Shown: in pieces, positions 32,970 through 42,431 of the stretch
How the letters are laid out: the number at the start of each line of letters is the position of its first letter
Position numbering within the stretch: the first letter of the stretch is position 1
Assembly (NCBI GenBank): GCA_034926225.1
Contig: JAYFRF010000005.1
Location: 186,001-250,000, forward strand
DNA: 64,000 bases
Direction of reading: 5' to 3'
From: JAAZKA01 sp034926225
GTDB taxonomy: Bacteria > Bacillota > Clostridia > Oscillospirales > QAMX01
Program-made: the position numbers and the translations under genes
Notes under the pieces: generated by a model
The model's input: only the letters and a program-made list of their open reading frames with translations
The model's database searches: none
What the model was told of the DNA's origin: nothing

Positions 32970-33269
32970 TCACCTCAGCCAGACATGCGTGCAGAATACG
33001 ATGAACAGCGCGCCGGCAACGATAAAGATACCAGCCACCAGCAGTGCCGCGAGCAGTGCGCCGCCGATGGCGCTCCGGGTTTCCGACGGCGTCAGCTCAG
33101 TCGCAGGGGATGCCTGTCCCTCATGCGTTTTATTCGGTGCAGGCCGCCGCTTCGGATACGCCTTTCCAAACCAGCCGGTCTGTTCGAGCATGCCGGACGG
33201 CATGCCATCGACATCCATCGGCGCGATGACATGCCCATCGTCTTTAAAATCAATTCGCTTTCTTTTCAT
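32970..33269 (-). CDS. Small C-tail membrane protein of unknown function
   Basis: 99 residues from the ATG at 33269, which lies inside the 3' end of oppF, implying translational coupling; the ribosome site is weak. Residues 1-60 are polar and basic at the start (MKRKRIDFKDDGH), and residues 70-95 form one membrane span near the C-terminus (GGALLAALLVAGIFIVAGAL). No family recognised. Its position between oppF and another membrane protein suggests an accessory role with the transporter, but nothing shows this directly. Confidence 0.65.
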   Translation of the reverse strand: MKRKRIDFKDDGHVIAPMDVDGMPSGMLEQTGWFGKAYPKRRPAPNKTHEGQASPATELTPSETRSAIGGALLAALLVAGIFIVAGALFIVFCTHVWLR

Positions 33270-34269
33270 TTTCTTTCGGAGGGTCCGCCTTATACAAGTG
33301 GCAATGCACAAAATGACCGTTTGGCAGCGTATGGCATGGCGGCGTTTCCGTCTTGCAGATCTCCATGCAGTCGCGGCAGCGCGTATGGAACTTGCAGCCC
33401 TTGGGTGGATTCGCCGGAGACGGAATGCTGCCTTCCAGGATGATCCGCTTCATCTTAATATCGGGATCCGGCACCGGAATCGCCGAAAACAGCGCTTTGG
33501 TATACGGATGCATGGGATTTGCGAAAATATCCTCTTTTGTGCCGTATTCCACAAGATTACCGAGATACATGATGCCGACAGTGTCCGAAATATGCTCGAC
33601 CACGGACAGGTCATGCGAAATGAACAGATACGTCAGATGGAATTGCTTCTGTAAATCCATCAGCAGGTTGATGATCTGCGCTTGAATCGACACGTCGAGC
33701 GCTGAAACCGGCTCGTCACAGACCACGAACGACGGATTTAACGCGAGCGCTCTCGCGATGCAGATACGCTGGCGCTGCCCACCGGAAAACTCATGCGGAT
33801 AACGGGGCTTATAATACTCCTGCAGGCCGCAGTTTGCCATGACTTTGGTAATATATGCGTCAAATTCTTCCTTCGGTACGATATTGTGCTCGCGCACCGC
33901 CTCGCCGATGATCTCGCCGACGGGCATACGCGGCGACAGGCTGGAATAGGGGTCCTGAAAGATGATTTGCAGCTTTGTACGCAGCTCGTTCATCCGCCCG
34001 GAATCATACTTGTGGATATCCTTCCCGTCAAACAGCACTGTGCCGGCGGTCTTGGGCGTCAGGCGCAAAAGAGTGCGTCCCACTGTTGTCTTACCGCAGC
34101 CGGATTCGCCGACAAGCCCCATCGTCGTACCCCGCTGAATCGAAAAGCTGATGCCGTCGACAGCCTTCACATAACCCGTCACCCGGGAAAAAAGGCCCGT
34201 CTTAATGGGAAAATAGGTTTTAAGGTCCCGGACCTCCAAAATAGGATCGTGATGGTTTTCTGTGCTCAT
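33250..34269 (-). CDS. oppF: Oligopeptide/dipeptide ABC transporter ATPase, OppF type
   Basis: 339 residues. Walker A GLVGESGCGKTTVG, signature FSGGQRQRICIARAL, Walker B SFVVCDEPVSALD, switch His in LFISHDLSVVEH. The C-terminal oligopeptide-transporter tail has Cys residues (GCKFHTRCRDCMEIC, then HFVHCH) that in relatives bind an Fe-S cluster. Pairs with OppD to power OppBC. Start overlaps the oppD stop by four bases. Confidence 0.94.
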   Translation of the reverse strand: MSTENHHDPILEVRDLKTYFPIKTGLFSRVTGYVKAVDGISFSIQRGTTMGLVGESGCGKTTVGRTLLRLTPKTAGTVLFDGKDIHKYDSGRMNELRTKLQIIFQDPYSSLSPRMPVGEIIGEAVREHNIVPKEEFDAYITKVMANCGLQEYYKPRYPHEFSGGQRQRICIARALALNPSFVVCDEPVSALDVSIQAQIINLLMDLQKQFHLTYLFISHDLSVVEHISDTVGIMYLGNLVEYGTKEDIFANPMHPYTKALFSAIPVPDPDIKMKRIILEGSIPSPANPPKGCKFHTRCRDCMEICKTETPPCHTLPNGHFVHCHLYKADPPKENEKKAN

Positions 34270-35489
34270 TTTGAGGCCCCCTTCCCCGTCCTGTCGTCAT
34301 ATCGGTAGCAGACGACGGTATGCGTCGGACTGATGCGGCATTCCGGCGGATAAGGTCCGTCGCACGCCGCGACGCACTGTTCGCAGCGATCCTTAAAGTA
34401 ACAATAGTCCGGCATGTCGATCGGATTGGGCACCTTGCCGGGAATCGAATACAGTCTCTCGACATGCTTGCCGACAGCGGGCTTGGAATTCATCAGGCCG
34501 ATCGTATAAGGATGCGCAGGAGATTTGAAGATATCCGCCGCCGTTCCCTTTTCGACCACCTTGCCCGCGTACATGACGACGACATAGTCCGCCATTTCCG
34601 CGATCACGCCCAGATCGTGCGTGATCAGCATGATCGACGCGTTGATCTTATCCTTCAGCTCGCGCAGCAGATCCAGAATCTGCGCCTGAATCGTCACGTC
34701 GAGCGCCGTCGTCGGCTCGTCCGCGATGATCAACCGTGGGTTGCACGACAGCGCCATCGCAATCATGACGCGCTGCCGCATACCGCCGGACAGCTCGTGC
34801 GGATACATATTATAAACGCCCTCGGCGTTCGCGATACCGACCAGCTCAAGCATCTGTACCGTGTGCGCCTTGACCTCGGCCGCAGACATGTGGCTGTTAT
34901 GCAGCTCGATTACCTCATCCACCTGCGCACCGATGCGGAAAACCGGGTTTAAGCTTGTCATCGGCTCCTGGAAAATCATCGAGACAACCTTGCCGCGAAT
35001 TTTCTGCATCTCGGCTGTCGGCGTTTTGGCAATATCGATCGCCTCATCGCCTAAGTTAAGGCGGATCGCACCCTCGACGATCTGCCCCTGCGGACGCTGC
35101 ACCAGCTGCATCAAGGACAGACTCGTGACGCTCTTGCCGCAGCCGGACTCGCCGACGACGCCGACGGTCTTGCCGATCGGGACGTCAAAGCTGACGCCGT
35201 CCACCGCTCGCACGGTGCCGACGTCGGTGAAAAAGTAGGTGTGCAGATTGTCAAACTCGACAACGTTGCCAGGGTCGCGCATCTCGGCAGCGTATTCTTC
35301 CTTCGGCACCTTTTTGCGGTTTCGTTCCCGCTCCAGCTGATTCGTAATCCGGCGATTAAACTTCGTTATCTCTCGGGATTCCCTTGCCGTCAGGTAATCG
35401 ACGCCGCCGGATTTGTTTTTCCGTTCCTTTGCCTGAATGACCGACGCGTCGATCTGTTCCTTAATTGAACGCTTTCCCATCTTGCTCAC
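34266..35489 (-). CDS. oppD: Oligopeptide/dipeptide ABC transporter ATPase, OppD type
   Basis: 407 residues, about 70 longer than usual because of a charged N-terminal extension (residues 1-75, rich in Lys, Arg and Glu). The rest is standard: GVVGESGCGKSVTSLSLMQL, signature ELSGGMRQRVMIAMAL, RLIIADEPTTALDVTI, LITHDLGVIAEMAD, and the Cys-bearing tail (YCYFKDRCEQC). Start may be the first ATG or the one three codons on. Its start overlaps oppC by four bases. Confidence 0.93.
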   Translation of the reverse strand: MSKMGKRSIKEQIDASVIQAKERKNKSGGVDYLTARESREITKFNRRITNQLERERNRKKVPKEEYAAEMRDPGNVVEFDNLHTYFFTDVGTVRAVDGVSFDVPIGKTVGVVGESGCGKSVTSLSLMQLVQRPQGQIVEGAIRLNLGDEAIDIAKTPTAEMQKIRGKVVSMIFQEPMTSLNPVFRIGAQVDEVIELHNSHMSAAEVKAHTVQMLELVGIANAEGVYNMYPHELSGGMRQRVMIAMALSCNPRLIIADEPTTALDVTIQAQILDLLRELKDKINASIMLITHDLGVIAEMADYVVVMYAGKVVEKGTAADIFKSPAHPYTIGLMNSKPAVGKHVERLYSIPGKVPNPIDMPDYCYFKDRCEQCVAACDGPYPPECRISPTHTVVCYRYDDRTGKGASK

Positions 35490-37210
35490 CTCTTCATCTT
35501 CGGGTCAAAGGCATCGCGCAGACCGTCGCCGATGAAATTGAAGCCCAAAACCGTTAACAGGATCAGAATACCGGCCGGAATCCAGACATACAGATAATTC
35601 GTCAGCACGAACACGTCGTTGACCGCGTTGATGATGTTGCCCCACGACGCGTACGGATACTTGACGCCAAGGCCTAAAAAGGACAGCGTCGCTTCCGTCA
35701 AAATGATGCTGCCGAGTCCCATCGTCGCGTAAACGATGAGCTGCGGAATCACGTTCGGCACGAGATGCTTAAAGATTCTTCTCGATACCGACAGCCCCGT
35801 CGCCTCCGTCGCAAGCATGAACTCCTGCTCACGAAGCGACAAGATCTGACCTCTTACCACACGCGCGATGCCCGGCCATCCGGTGACGCCCAGAATCGCC
35901 ATCATTACCATAATGCGCGCCGCCGCATCGATGCGCATGCTGTCCATGATCGCACCGATGATGATATACAGCGGCATCGTCGGGATGCAGTTGAAGATAT
36001 CGACGATACGCATAATGATCTGATCGACCCATCGGCCGAAGTAACCGGAAATGCCGCCGAGAATAACGCCGATGACGGTCTCGATGATCACGACAATGAA
36101 GCCGATAATCAGGGACACGCGTCCGCCGTACATCAGGCGCGTCAGGATATCCATCCCGTAGCCGTCCGTCCCTAAAGGATGCGCGGCCGACGGCGCACCA
36201 TAGGTGTCGATCAACTTCGTTTCCGTCTCCGTGCGGATATCAAACTGATAATCGCGGCGCACGATGCTATAGGTCACCGTATTCCCTTGAGCGTCGGTAA
36301 TATCGAAATCGTAGTTGCCCTCATTGATCGCGTTCGCGATCATGGTTTTGAATTCGACGCTTAAAAACGATCCCGCGACGGCAGGGGTTATGATCATATT
36401 AGACGCATCGGCGAAAGGTTCGCTTGTCGCGGCGTCCAGAATGGTCACGCTGTCCCCGTCCGTTTGGATAAGATACTGACCTTGATCGGCTTCAAATTCC
36501 GTTTTTCCCTCGTTCATGGCGCGTTGGGCTTCCAGCCGGAATGAATAGGAAACCTCCGCGTTGTTATTATACAGGTTATAGATGATCTTCGTCGCGAGCG
36601 CAATATCCTCCTGCGCCGTTATAAAAATGGACTTGCCCGCGTTTTCGATCGTATACAGCGTGCCGTCCAGCTCAAACGCCGGCTCTTTAGCCGAATGCGC
36701 CGCGATAAACGTTTCCTCAAAGCTTTCCGGAAGCGTCACGCCTTCCTCCGGCGTCACGGAATAGATCCCCTTTAATGCAATGGCTGACGCGACCTTCTTA
36801 TCGCCGCTGATGCGGTAGAAGTCCTCGCTCTCCTTCGTCAGCTGATATGTCGTGCCGTTTGCTGCAAAGCTGTCTTTTTTATTATTGATCGCCAGCACAA
36901 ATTTCGCCTGCGCAGCCGAGCTAAAGGAGGCTCCTTCCTTCTCATAATAATAGAAGTTCCGGTTGTACGTGGCGGACGCATAGTCCTTGACCATCATACC
37001 GGTCGTATAGAAGGTTTCTGTTTCTTTATAGGGAATGATCACGCCACCCAAAAAGGAAAACAAAAACATGGCGATGATGATGATCGTACCGACGATCGCC
37101 AGCTTGTTGCGGATGAAGCGCTTGATCACAAGCATTGACGGAGAGAGTACGCGAACGGTATGCTCTTGCGTCGTGTTCTTCACGGGTACGTTTTTTTTGT
37201 TGGCATCCAT
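35486..37210 (-). CDS. oppC: Peptide ABC transporter permease OppC with large external insertion
   Basis: 574 residues, nearly twice the usual OppC length of about 300. Membrane span 1 (residues 37-58) is followed by an inserted external region (about 62-340) and then the normal permease core: HPLGTDGYGMDILTRLMYGG, spans 2 to 6, and the EAA loop (EQEFMLATEATGLSVSRRIF). The insertion contains four weak repeats of roughly 35 to 45 residues with a Phe/Gly/Tyr pattern, beginning near residues 103, 168, 223 and 285. The permease core looks intact, so the protein should still work as an importer subunit. Confidence 0.92.
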   Translation of the reverse strand: MDANKKNVPVKNTTQEHTVRVLSPSMLVIKRFIRNKLAIVGTIIIIAMFLFSFLGGVIIPYKETETFYTTGMMVKDYASATYNRNFYYYEKEGASFSSAAQAKFVLAINNKKDSFAANGTTYQLTKESEDFYRISGDKKVASAIALKGIYSVTPEEGVTLPESFEETFIAAHSAKEPAFELDGTLYTIENAGKSIFITAQEDIALATKIIYNLYNNNAEVSYSFRLEAQRAMNEGKTEFEADQGQYLIQTDGDSVTILDAATSEPFADASNMIITPAVAGSFLSVEFKTMIANAINEGNYDFDITDAQGNTVTYSIVRRDYQFDIRTETETKLIDTYGAPSAAHPLGTDGYGMDILTRLMYGGRVSLIIGFIVVIIETVIGVILGGISGYFGRWVDQIIMRIVDIFNCIPTMPLYIIIGAIMDSMRIDAAARIMVMMAILGVTGWPGIARVVRGQILSLREQEFMLATEATGLSVSRRIFKHLVPNVIPQLIVYATMGLGSIILTEATLSFLGLGVKYPYASWGNIINAVNDVFVLTNYLYVWIPAGILILLTVLGFNFIGDGLRDAFDPKMKR

Positions 37211-37226
37211 AGCTTTTCCTCCCTCC

Positions 37227-38213
37227 TTAGTTGACGCGTACGCGCGGATCGACCACAGCGTACAGAATATCGGAAAGAAGGGTACCCAGGAGCGTCAGTA
37301 CAGCCATGAAGATCATATAAAACATCGAAAACGGGATATCGCCCGAGATCATCGCCTGATACGAGGTCCAGCCGATGCCGGGAATCTGGAACAGCGTCTC
37401 CGTGATCATCGCGCCGGAGAAAAGCCCCGGCAGCGTACCGCCGACAAGCGTTACGATCGGAATCAGCGTGTTGCGAAAGGCGTGATAATTGATCACGCGT
37501 TTTTCAGGTAAGCCTTTCGCGCGCGCGGTGCGGATATAGTCCGAATTCAGCACTTCCAGCATGTTCGTACGTGTATAACGCATCATAAAGCCGATGGAAA
37601 CGATCGTCAGGGTCATGACAGGCAGTACGAAATGCCGTACGACGTCGAAAAACTGTCCGACGGAGTTGAGCTGGTTATAATACCGCCCCACCTTGCCGTA
37701 CAGATCGAACCATCCAAGCTTTATGGAGAATCCAAGTTTTAAGAGGGTCGCGAAGAAAAAGGTAGGCAATGAGATCCCTATCAACGCGATAACGGTAACC
37801 GTATAGTCTGTTTTCGAATACTGCTTTCTTGCGGAAAGGATACCGAGCGGGATGGCAATCACAAGTTCGAGTACGAACGAGACTGCCGCAAGGAAAAAGG
37901 AGTCCCAGATCACGCTCTTAAACTTATCAATGACCGGGACATTGTAATACCAGGAATCACCAAAATTGCCCTGAAGCGCATCGCCAAGCCACATGATGAA
38001 TCCGTTCGGAATACCGACATCCATGTGATAGATCGCGTTAAGCTGTGCAAGCCACTCCGTATAGCTCTTCGAGCCGGGCAGACTTGCGCGTTCACGGGCC
38101 AGCCGCTCGATGTAGGATGTCGGGATGCAGCGCATAATCGTATAAACGATCAACGCCACAAAAAACAAAATTACGACAGATAAAAACAGTCGTTTAACAA
38201 GAAATTTCCACAT
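37227..38213 (-). CDS. oppB: Peptide ABC transporter permease, OppB type
   Basis: 328 residues, six membrane spans. Typical features are span 1 with FLVKRLFLSVVILFFVALIV, a long external loop with WLGDALQGNFGDSWYY, the EAA motif (YIRTARAKGLPEKRVINYHA) and the end DILYAVVDPRVRVN. Forms the channel with OppC. Lies 190 bp after oppA, the gap holding a stem-loop. Confidence 0.95.
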   Translation of the reverse strand: MWKFLVKRLFLSVVILFFVALIVYTIMRCIPTSYIERLARERASLPGSKSYTEWLAQLNAIYHMDVGIPNGFIMWLGDALQGNFGDSWYYNVPVIDKFKSVIWDSFFLAAVSFVLELVIAIPLGILSARKQYSKTDYTVTVIALIGISLPTFFFATLLKLGFSIKLGWFDLYGKVGRYYNQLNSVGQFFDVVRHFVLPVMTLTIVSIGFMMRYTRTNMLEVLNSDYIRTARAKGLPEKRVINYHAFRNTLIPIVTLVGGTLPGLFSGAMITETLFQIPGIGWTSYQAMISGDIPFSMFYMIFMAVLTLLGTLLSDILYAVVDPRVRVN

Positions 38214-38316
38214 AAAACCACCTCATGTGCAAAAGCTTGGGCAGAACTGAAAACCCTGGCGTCGCGCAAGGCGCGTTAGTATATTTATACACTGTTTTGT
38301 TTTCGGCCTAAGATGC

Positions 38317-38350
38317 GCGGAAGGGGAACGCTCAAAGCTTCCCCTTCCGC
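38317..38350 (-). other. Stem-loop between oppA and oppB
   Basis: A perfect 12 bp inverted repeat (GCGGAAGGGGAA and TTCCCCTTCCGC) with a ten-base loop and no T run. Such hairpins after a binding-protein gene commonly protect the upstream mRNA or reduce read-through, giving more binding protein than permease. Confidence 0.7.
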
Positions 38351-38403
38351 TAACACCCCGCCGTTTCAGGCGACGTCAAGGATCCTATTCTTTTATCTTT
38401 TGC

Positions 38404-40833
38404 TTAATTCATCTCGATCAGTTGGATCTCGCTCATCCAGCCCCAGTACGTGGTGATGTCCGGGGTAACGGTGTCCATATTGACACGCTCCGGGCTAAAC
38501 GCCACGATGTTCTGACGCTGATAGTTCGGGATCTCGACCGCCCAGTCGATGATGATGTCGAGGCAGGCCTTATAAACGGTCTTGCGGTAGCTCTGATCGT
38601 CGCTTTCACGGGCTTCCACGATCAGCTTATCGAGTTCCGCGTCGTTAATGTGATAATGGTTGGAATCGGAGCCGCCCTGACCGACGATGCCGGAGCTGTG
38701 GTAAACCTGATACATATCCGGATCGATCGTAGCGCCCCACGCCGCGCACCAGATGTTCTGCGTACCGGCGTCCAGCTTATCCCAAAGCTCGTTGGAATCG
38801 GCCGGGTCGTTGATGACAAGCTCAATGCCGATGGTCTCCAGCGCCGCTTTTGCGTTGGACAGGATCATAAAGGACGGATGGTCGCCCGCACCGTCGGCGG
38901 GGATGATAGCCTCATAGGAAAGCAGAGCGCCGTCAGGAGCCGCCGTAAACTTGCCGGTCGCCTCGTCAAACGTATAGCCGGCAGCCTTCAGGAAGCCGAT
39001 CGCGGCATCCAGAGCGGCGGCATACTTCGCATCCGCGTCCATATCGTCCGTATAGATCGGGTTGCCGTCGATATCGACGGAGAAGGCCATCTGATAGTCC
39101 GCATCGGACTTCTGAGGTGCCGCCCAGGAGGTATTGGAAATCGGGTACTGAATGACCGTCGCGGCATCGCCGTAGTAGCTGTCGATAGAAACGTCACGGT
39201 AAGCCGCAAGGACTGTCGCAAACGCGCGGCGCAGGTTCTTGGACGCATCGGAAGCAGGCTCGCCGCCCACGTTCATGGTATCGGCGTTCATGCCGATGTA
39301 GCCGTAACCAAGGTTATCTACGCTGGAGATGGTGATGACGTCGCCTTCCAGCTCGCCGTTGGTGTTGTAGCCACGGATGGCCTCAAAGTTCGTCTTGGTG
39401 CCGTTGGTCTCACCGGCATCCGCGGTGCCCTGCACGATACCAGGCAGCACGTCAGCGGACGCGGTCTCAAGGAACTGGACATACTTGGTCTTCGGGGCGC
39501 CCTTATAATAATCTTCGTTTGCTTCGAAGTAGACAACCTTATCGGTGTACTCGACAAACTTGTACGGACCGGCGCCGACCGGCGAGGTGGTCTTCGCAAG
39601 CACAGCGCTTAAATCGCCGCGAGTAAAGCCAAACTGGTTGTTGTCGTAATCATAGAGGGACGCGTCGCCGTAGTAGTGCATAGGAGCGACCTGGATACCG
39701 AGGATGGAGTAGACAGCCGGAGCGGAATAGCCCTTGGTTTGTACCTGAACGGTATACTCGTCGATCTTTTTAATGCCTTCGATGTTCGGAACTTCTTCGC
39801 CCTCGAGCTTGCCGATGGCATTATCGAAGAGATACTGCTCGGCCATCGCCTGCATATCTGCTTCGTAATAGTCTTCCGCGCCACCGTAGCCAACGCCCAG
39901 AAGCTTCCAGTCCATGCCGTACTCTTCAAGAACCTTCGCGAGGACATCCTCTTCCTTTTCGACCTTGGTGGAGTCGTAATCGGCATCGGTGCCGTAAAAC
40001 GCGTAGAACAGATCCTTGGCAACCGGATACGCGTCGGTGTACTTCTTATAGGACTCGTTGCCGTATAAGGTCTTGACCCAGTCAAGCTCGGAGACCAGAA
40101 CGCCGGAGACGAAATCGGTCAGCTGCTTGCCGAAAGCTTCGTCCGGCTTTTCAAGCAGCGCGCTGATCTCCTCGGCGCTGATCTCAACGCCTTCCGCGAG
40201 GGAATTATTGTACTGATAATTGATAAGACCGATGATCGGGTAGGAATTCAAGGTGGTGGAACCGACATAGGACGGATCGAGGTACACATAGTAGTTGAAG
40301 ATCACGTCGTCCGCGGTAACAGGCTCGCCGTCGGAGAAGACAAGGTCCTTGCGCAGCGTCGCGGTATAGGTGGTAATATCGGACTTCTCGTCGTATTCGA
40401 CCTTGAGGTCGGCGGCGCCGGTGTACGTATACATTGTGCCGTTATACTCGCGCTCCTCGCCGGCAATCGCGTTATAAACGATGCCGCCGCTGCGGTCGGT
40501 CGTCATCAGGCTGATCTGCGTCATCGTGACGACGTCCTGATCATAACCGGTATCGGCAACATAGGGAGAGAACTTCTGGGAGAAGGGGCTATACGCAACA
40601 ACCAGGGGAACGTCGACTTTGGGAGCGGCGGTCGTCGTCGTCGTGGCGGCCGTCGTCGCAGCGGTCGTCGTCGTGGTAGCGGCTGTCGTCGCGGCAGCCG
40701 TCGTCGCAGCGGTGGCAGCCGTCGTCGCGGTAGTGGTCGAGCCGGACGTATTGCCCGTACATGCCACTAACCCGACGCACATCAGCGCCGCCAAGGCCAG
40801 CGCCAAAACACGCGCGAGAGTCTTGTTCTTCAT
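38404..40833 (-). CDS. oppA: Peptide ABC transporter substrate-binding lipoprotein
   Basis: 809 residues from the ATG at 40833, eight bases after GGAGG. Lipobox GLVAC with Cys25, then a Thr/Ala linker to about residue 68, then a family-5 solute-binding domain (DLVFSDGEPVTADDVIFNYY, VGAGPYKFVEYTDKVVYFEA, RRAFATVLAAYRDV). It is longer than the usual 520 to 600 residues, with extra sequence near residues 180-310. Binds peptides or similar solutes outside the membrane and delivers them to OppBC. First gene of the opp unit with a perfect promoter. Confidence 0.93.
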   Translation of the reverse strand: MKNKTLARVLALALAALMCVGLVACTGNTSGSTTTATTAATAATTAAATTAATTTTTAATTAATTTTTAAPKVDVPLVVAYSPFSQKFSPYVADTGYDQDVVTMTQISLMTTDRSGGIVYNAIAGEEREYNGTMYTYTGAADLKVEYDEKSDITTYTATLRKDLVFSDGEPVTADDVIFNYYVYLDPSYVGSTTLNSYPIIGLINYQYNNSLAEGVEISAEEISALLEKPDEAFGKQLTDFVSGVLVSELDWVKTLYGNESYKKYTDAYPVAKDLFYAFYGTDADYDSTKVEKEEDVLAKVLEEYGMDWKLLGVGYGGAEDYYEADMQAMAEQYLFDNAIGKLEGEEVPNIEGIKKIDEYTVQVQTKGYSAPAVYSILGIQVAPMHYYGDASLYDYDNNQFGFTRGDLSAVLAKTTSPVGAGPYKFVEYTDKVVYFEANEDYYKGAPKTKYVQFLETASADVLPGIVQGTADAGETNGTKTNFEAIRGYNTNGELEGDVITISSVDNLGYGYIGMNADTMNVGGEPASDASKNLRRAFATVLAAYRDVSIDSYYGDAATVIQYPISNTSWAAPQKSDADYQMAFSVDIDGNPIYTDDMDADAKYAAALDAAIGFLKAAGYTFDEATGKFTAAPDGALLSYEAIIPADGAGDHPSFMILSNAKAALETIGIELVINDPADSNELWDKLDAGTQNIWCAAWGATIDPDMYQVYHSSGIVGQGGSDSNHYHINDAELDKLIVEARESDDQSYRKTVYKACLDIIIDWAVEIPNYQRQNIVAFSPERVNMDTVTPDITTYWGWMSEIQLIEMN
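40616..40745 (-). repeat. GTC/GCC low-complexity tract encoding the OppA linker
   Basis: A near-trinucleotide repeat tract on both strands (GTCGTC, GCGGCC variants) that encodes the Thr/Ala linker after the lipid-anchored Cys. Prone to copy-number change; similar shorter tracts lie at 53855-53935 and 30080-30200 in other exported proteins. Confidence 0.75.
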
Positions 40834-40895
40834 TTTCAAATCCTCCATTTTTTCTCTGGTTTCAAAGCGAAATCCAAAGGGATTTTATTGTATCG

Positions 40896-40924
40896 ATTAT
40901 ATCATTTTCTGGATCCTTTGTCAA
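40896..40924 (-). promoter_or_regulatory. Consensus SigA promoter for the opp unit
   Basis: Minus-strand perfect TTGACA (40919-40924), 17 bp, perfect TATAAT (40896-40901), 63 bp before the oppA start. The leader is short and shows no riboswitch. Confidence 0.9.
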
Positions 40925-41090
40925 TATGATTAAATCGGATCTCAATATGTTTGTTTATGCGTTATTATGTATTATTACTGATTTTATTCTACTCTTTTTC
41001 TGTTTTTATGCCGTGTGTATTCGGCGTGCGGGACGTTTTTCATATTTGGTAAACCGTCAAAAAAGTACCGGTTTTTCACAAGGCATGCAA

Positions 41091-41125
41091 GAAGAAAAGC
41101 GCGGAGTGTGAAAAGCACTCCGCGC
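41091..41125 (-). terminator. Terminator after the MsmX/UgpC-type ATPase gene
   Basis: Stem GCGCGGAGTG with CACTCCGCGC, seven-base loop, followed on the minus strand by TTTTCTTC; 16 bp after the stop codon. Confidence 0.85.
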
Positions 41126-41141
41126 TGAACATGTGTGACAA

Positions 41142-42254
41142 TCAGTTGGTGATGGTCTTTTCGGTGTCCTTGTCGAACAGATGGATCTTGGTGTTGTCGA
41201 TCGCAATCTTGACCTTATCGCCGTTACGGGCGGTGGAAGTCGGGGCAACACGGGCGATGAAGTTCTGGCCCTCAAGGAGGAGGTACAGATAGGTCTCGGA
41301 GCCCATCATTTCGACGAGGTCGACATGCGCGGTAACGGTGGAGTTTGTGAACTCCTGGAGGTAACGGGTCTCGTCATGGAGACTCTCCGGACGGATACCG
41401 ACGATCACTTCCTTGTTCGCATACGCGAGGACTTCGGGCTTACGGCCCTTATCATCGGGCAGGAGGATGGTATAATCGCCGAACTTGACGTATGTCTTGC
41501 CGTCCTTGTCAACGACGGTACCGGTGATGGTGTTCATCTGCGGGGTGCCGATGAAGGTCGCGACGAAGAGATTGGCGGGGTTTTCGTACAGAACCTGGGG
41601 CGCGCTGACCTGCTGAATGAAGCCGTCCTTCATAACGACGATGCGGGTACCCATGGTCATAGCCTCGATCTGGTCGTGGGTAACATAGATGAAGGTGGTG
41701 GCCAGACGCTGATGGAGCTTAGACAGCTCGGTTCTCATCTGGGCACGGAGCTTTGCGTCGAGGTTTGACAGCGGCTCGTCAAGAAGGAAGACCTTCGGGT
41801 CACGGACGATGGCGCGGCCGAGGGCGACACGCTGTCTCTGACCGCCGGAAAGAGCCTTCGGCTTACGGTCGAGGAGGTGCGCAATATCGAGGATCTGGGC
41901 GGCTTCGTCGACGCGCTTTTTGATTTCGGGCTTCGGCGTCTTACGCAGCTTAAGACCGAACGCCATGTTCTCGAAGACGGTCATGTGGGGGTACAGAGCG
42001 TAGTTCTGGAAGACCATCGCGATATCGCGATCCTTCGGAGCCACGTCGTTGACGAGCTTGTTGTCGATGTAGAGTTCGCCTTCAGAGATTTCTTCCAGAC
42101 CGGCGATCATACGGAGCGTGGTGGTCTTGCCGCAACCGGACGGGCCGACAAGAATGATAAATTCCTTGTCTTCGATGTCCAGATTAAAATCGGAAACCGC
42201 CGTAACGCCGCCCGCGTATCTCTTGTAAATGCCTTTCAGTGTTACGCTTGACAT
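41142..42254 (-). CDS. Sugar ABC transporter ATPase, MsmX/UgpC family
   Basis: 370 residues from the ATG at 42254, after CGGAGG. ABC domain: GPSGCGKTTTLRMIAGLEE, signature ALSGGQRQRVALGRA, KVFLLDEPLSNLDAKLR, VTHDQIEAMTMG. The C-terminal regulatory OB-type domain (VIVGIRPESLHDETR, VEMMGSETYLYLL) is that of CUT1 ATPases. It stands alone with its own promoter and terminator and no permease beside it. In Firmicutes one MsmX protein powers several sugar importers; the importer at 52.4-55.9 kb lacks an ATPase and is a natural partner. Confidence 0.94.
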   Translation of the reverse strand: MSSVTLKGIYKRYAGGVTAVSDFNLDIEDKEFIILVGPSGCGKTTTLRMIAGLEEISEGELYIDNKLVNDVAPKDRDIAMVFQNYALYPHMTVFENMAFGLKLRKTPKPEIKKRVDEAAQILDIAHLLDRKPKALSGGQRQRVALGRAIVRDPKVFLLDEPLSNLDAKLRAQMRTELSKLHQRLATTFIYVTHDQIEAMTMGTRIVVMKDGFIQQVSAPQVLYENPANLFVATFIGTPQMNTITGTVVDKDGKTYVKFGDYTILLPDDKGRKPEVLAYANKEVIVGIRPESLHDETRYLQEFTNSTVTAHVDLVEMMGSETYLYLLLEGQNFIARVAPTSTARNGDKVKIAIDNTKIHLFDKDTEKTITN

Positions 42255-42290
42255 AGTTGAACCTCCGTTTAGTTCGAAGTTAGTGTTTAT

Positions 42291-42299
42291 ATTATAACA
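42291..42299 (-). promoter_or_regulatory. Extended -10 promoter for the MsmX/UgpC-type gene
   Basis: Minus-strand TGTTATAAT, an extended -10 element (TGn before a perfect TATAAT). No good -35 hexamer is present at the usual distance. About 37 bp before the start codon. Confidence 0.6.
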
Positions 42300-42431
42300 G
42301 ATGAATTCTAAAATGGATAGTGGTTTATTCAACAAACGTTACGGATTTCTTTTATTCATTCTGCCCATCATGACAATGGAAAAATTGACGTAAAATCCAT
42401 CCATGCCATTATATTCCGTCTTTTTTCCTTC

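Noticed and set aside
38422..39612. Open frame of 396 codons on the plus strand
   Set aside because: It is antisense to oppA, which has a lipobox, a good ribosome site and a family match. The long frame follows from GC-rich codon bias; it has no ribosome site or recognisable protein.
40616..40745. CRISPR-like or satellite repeat
   Set aside because: The repeats are trinucleotide and in frame with the OppA Thr/Ala linker, with no spacers and no cas genes nearby.
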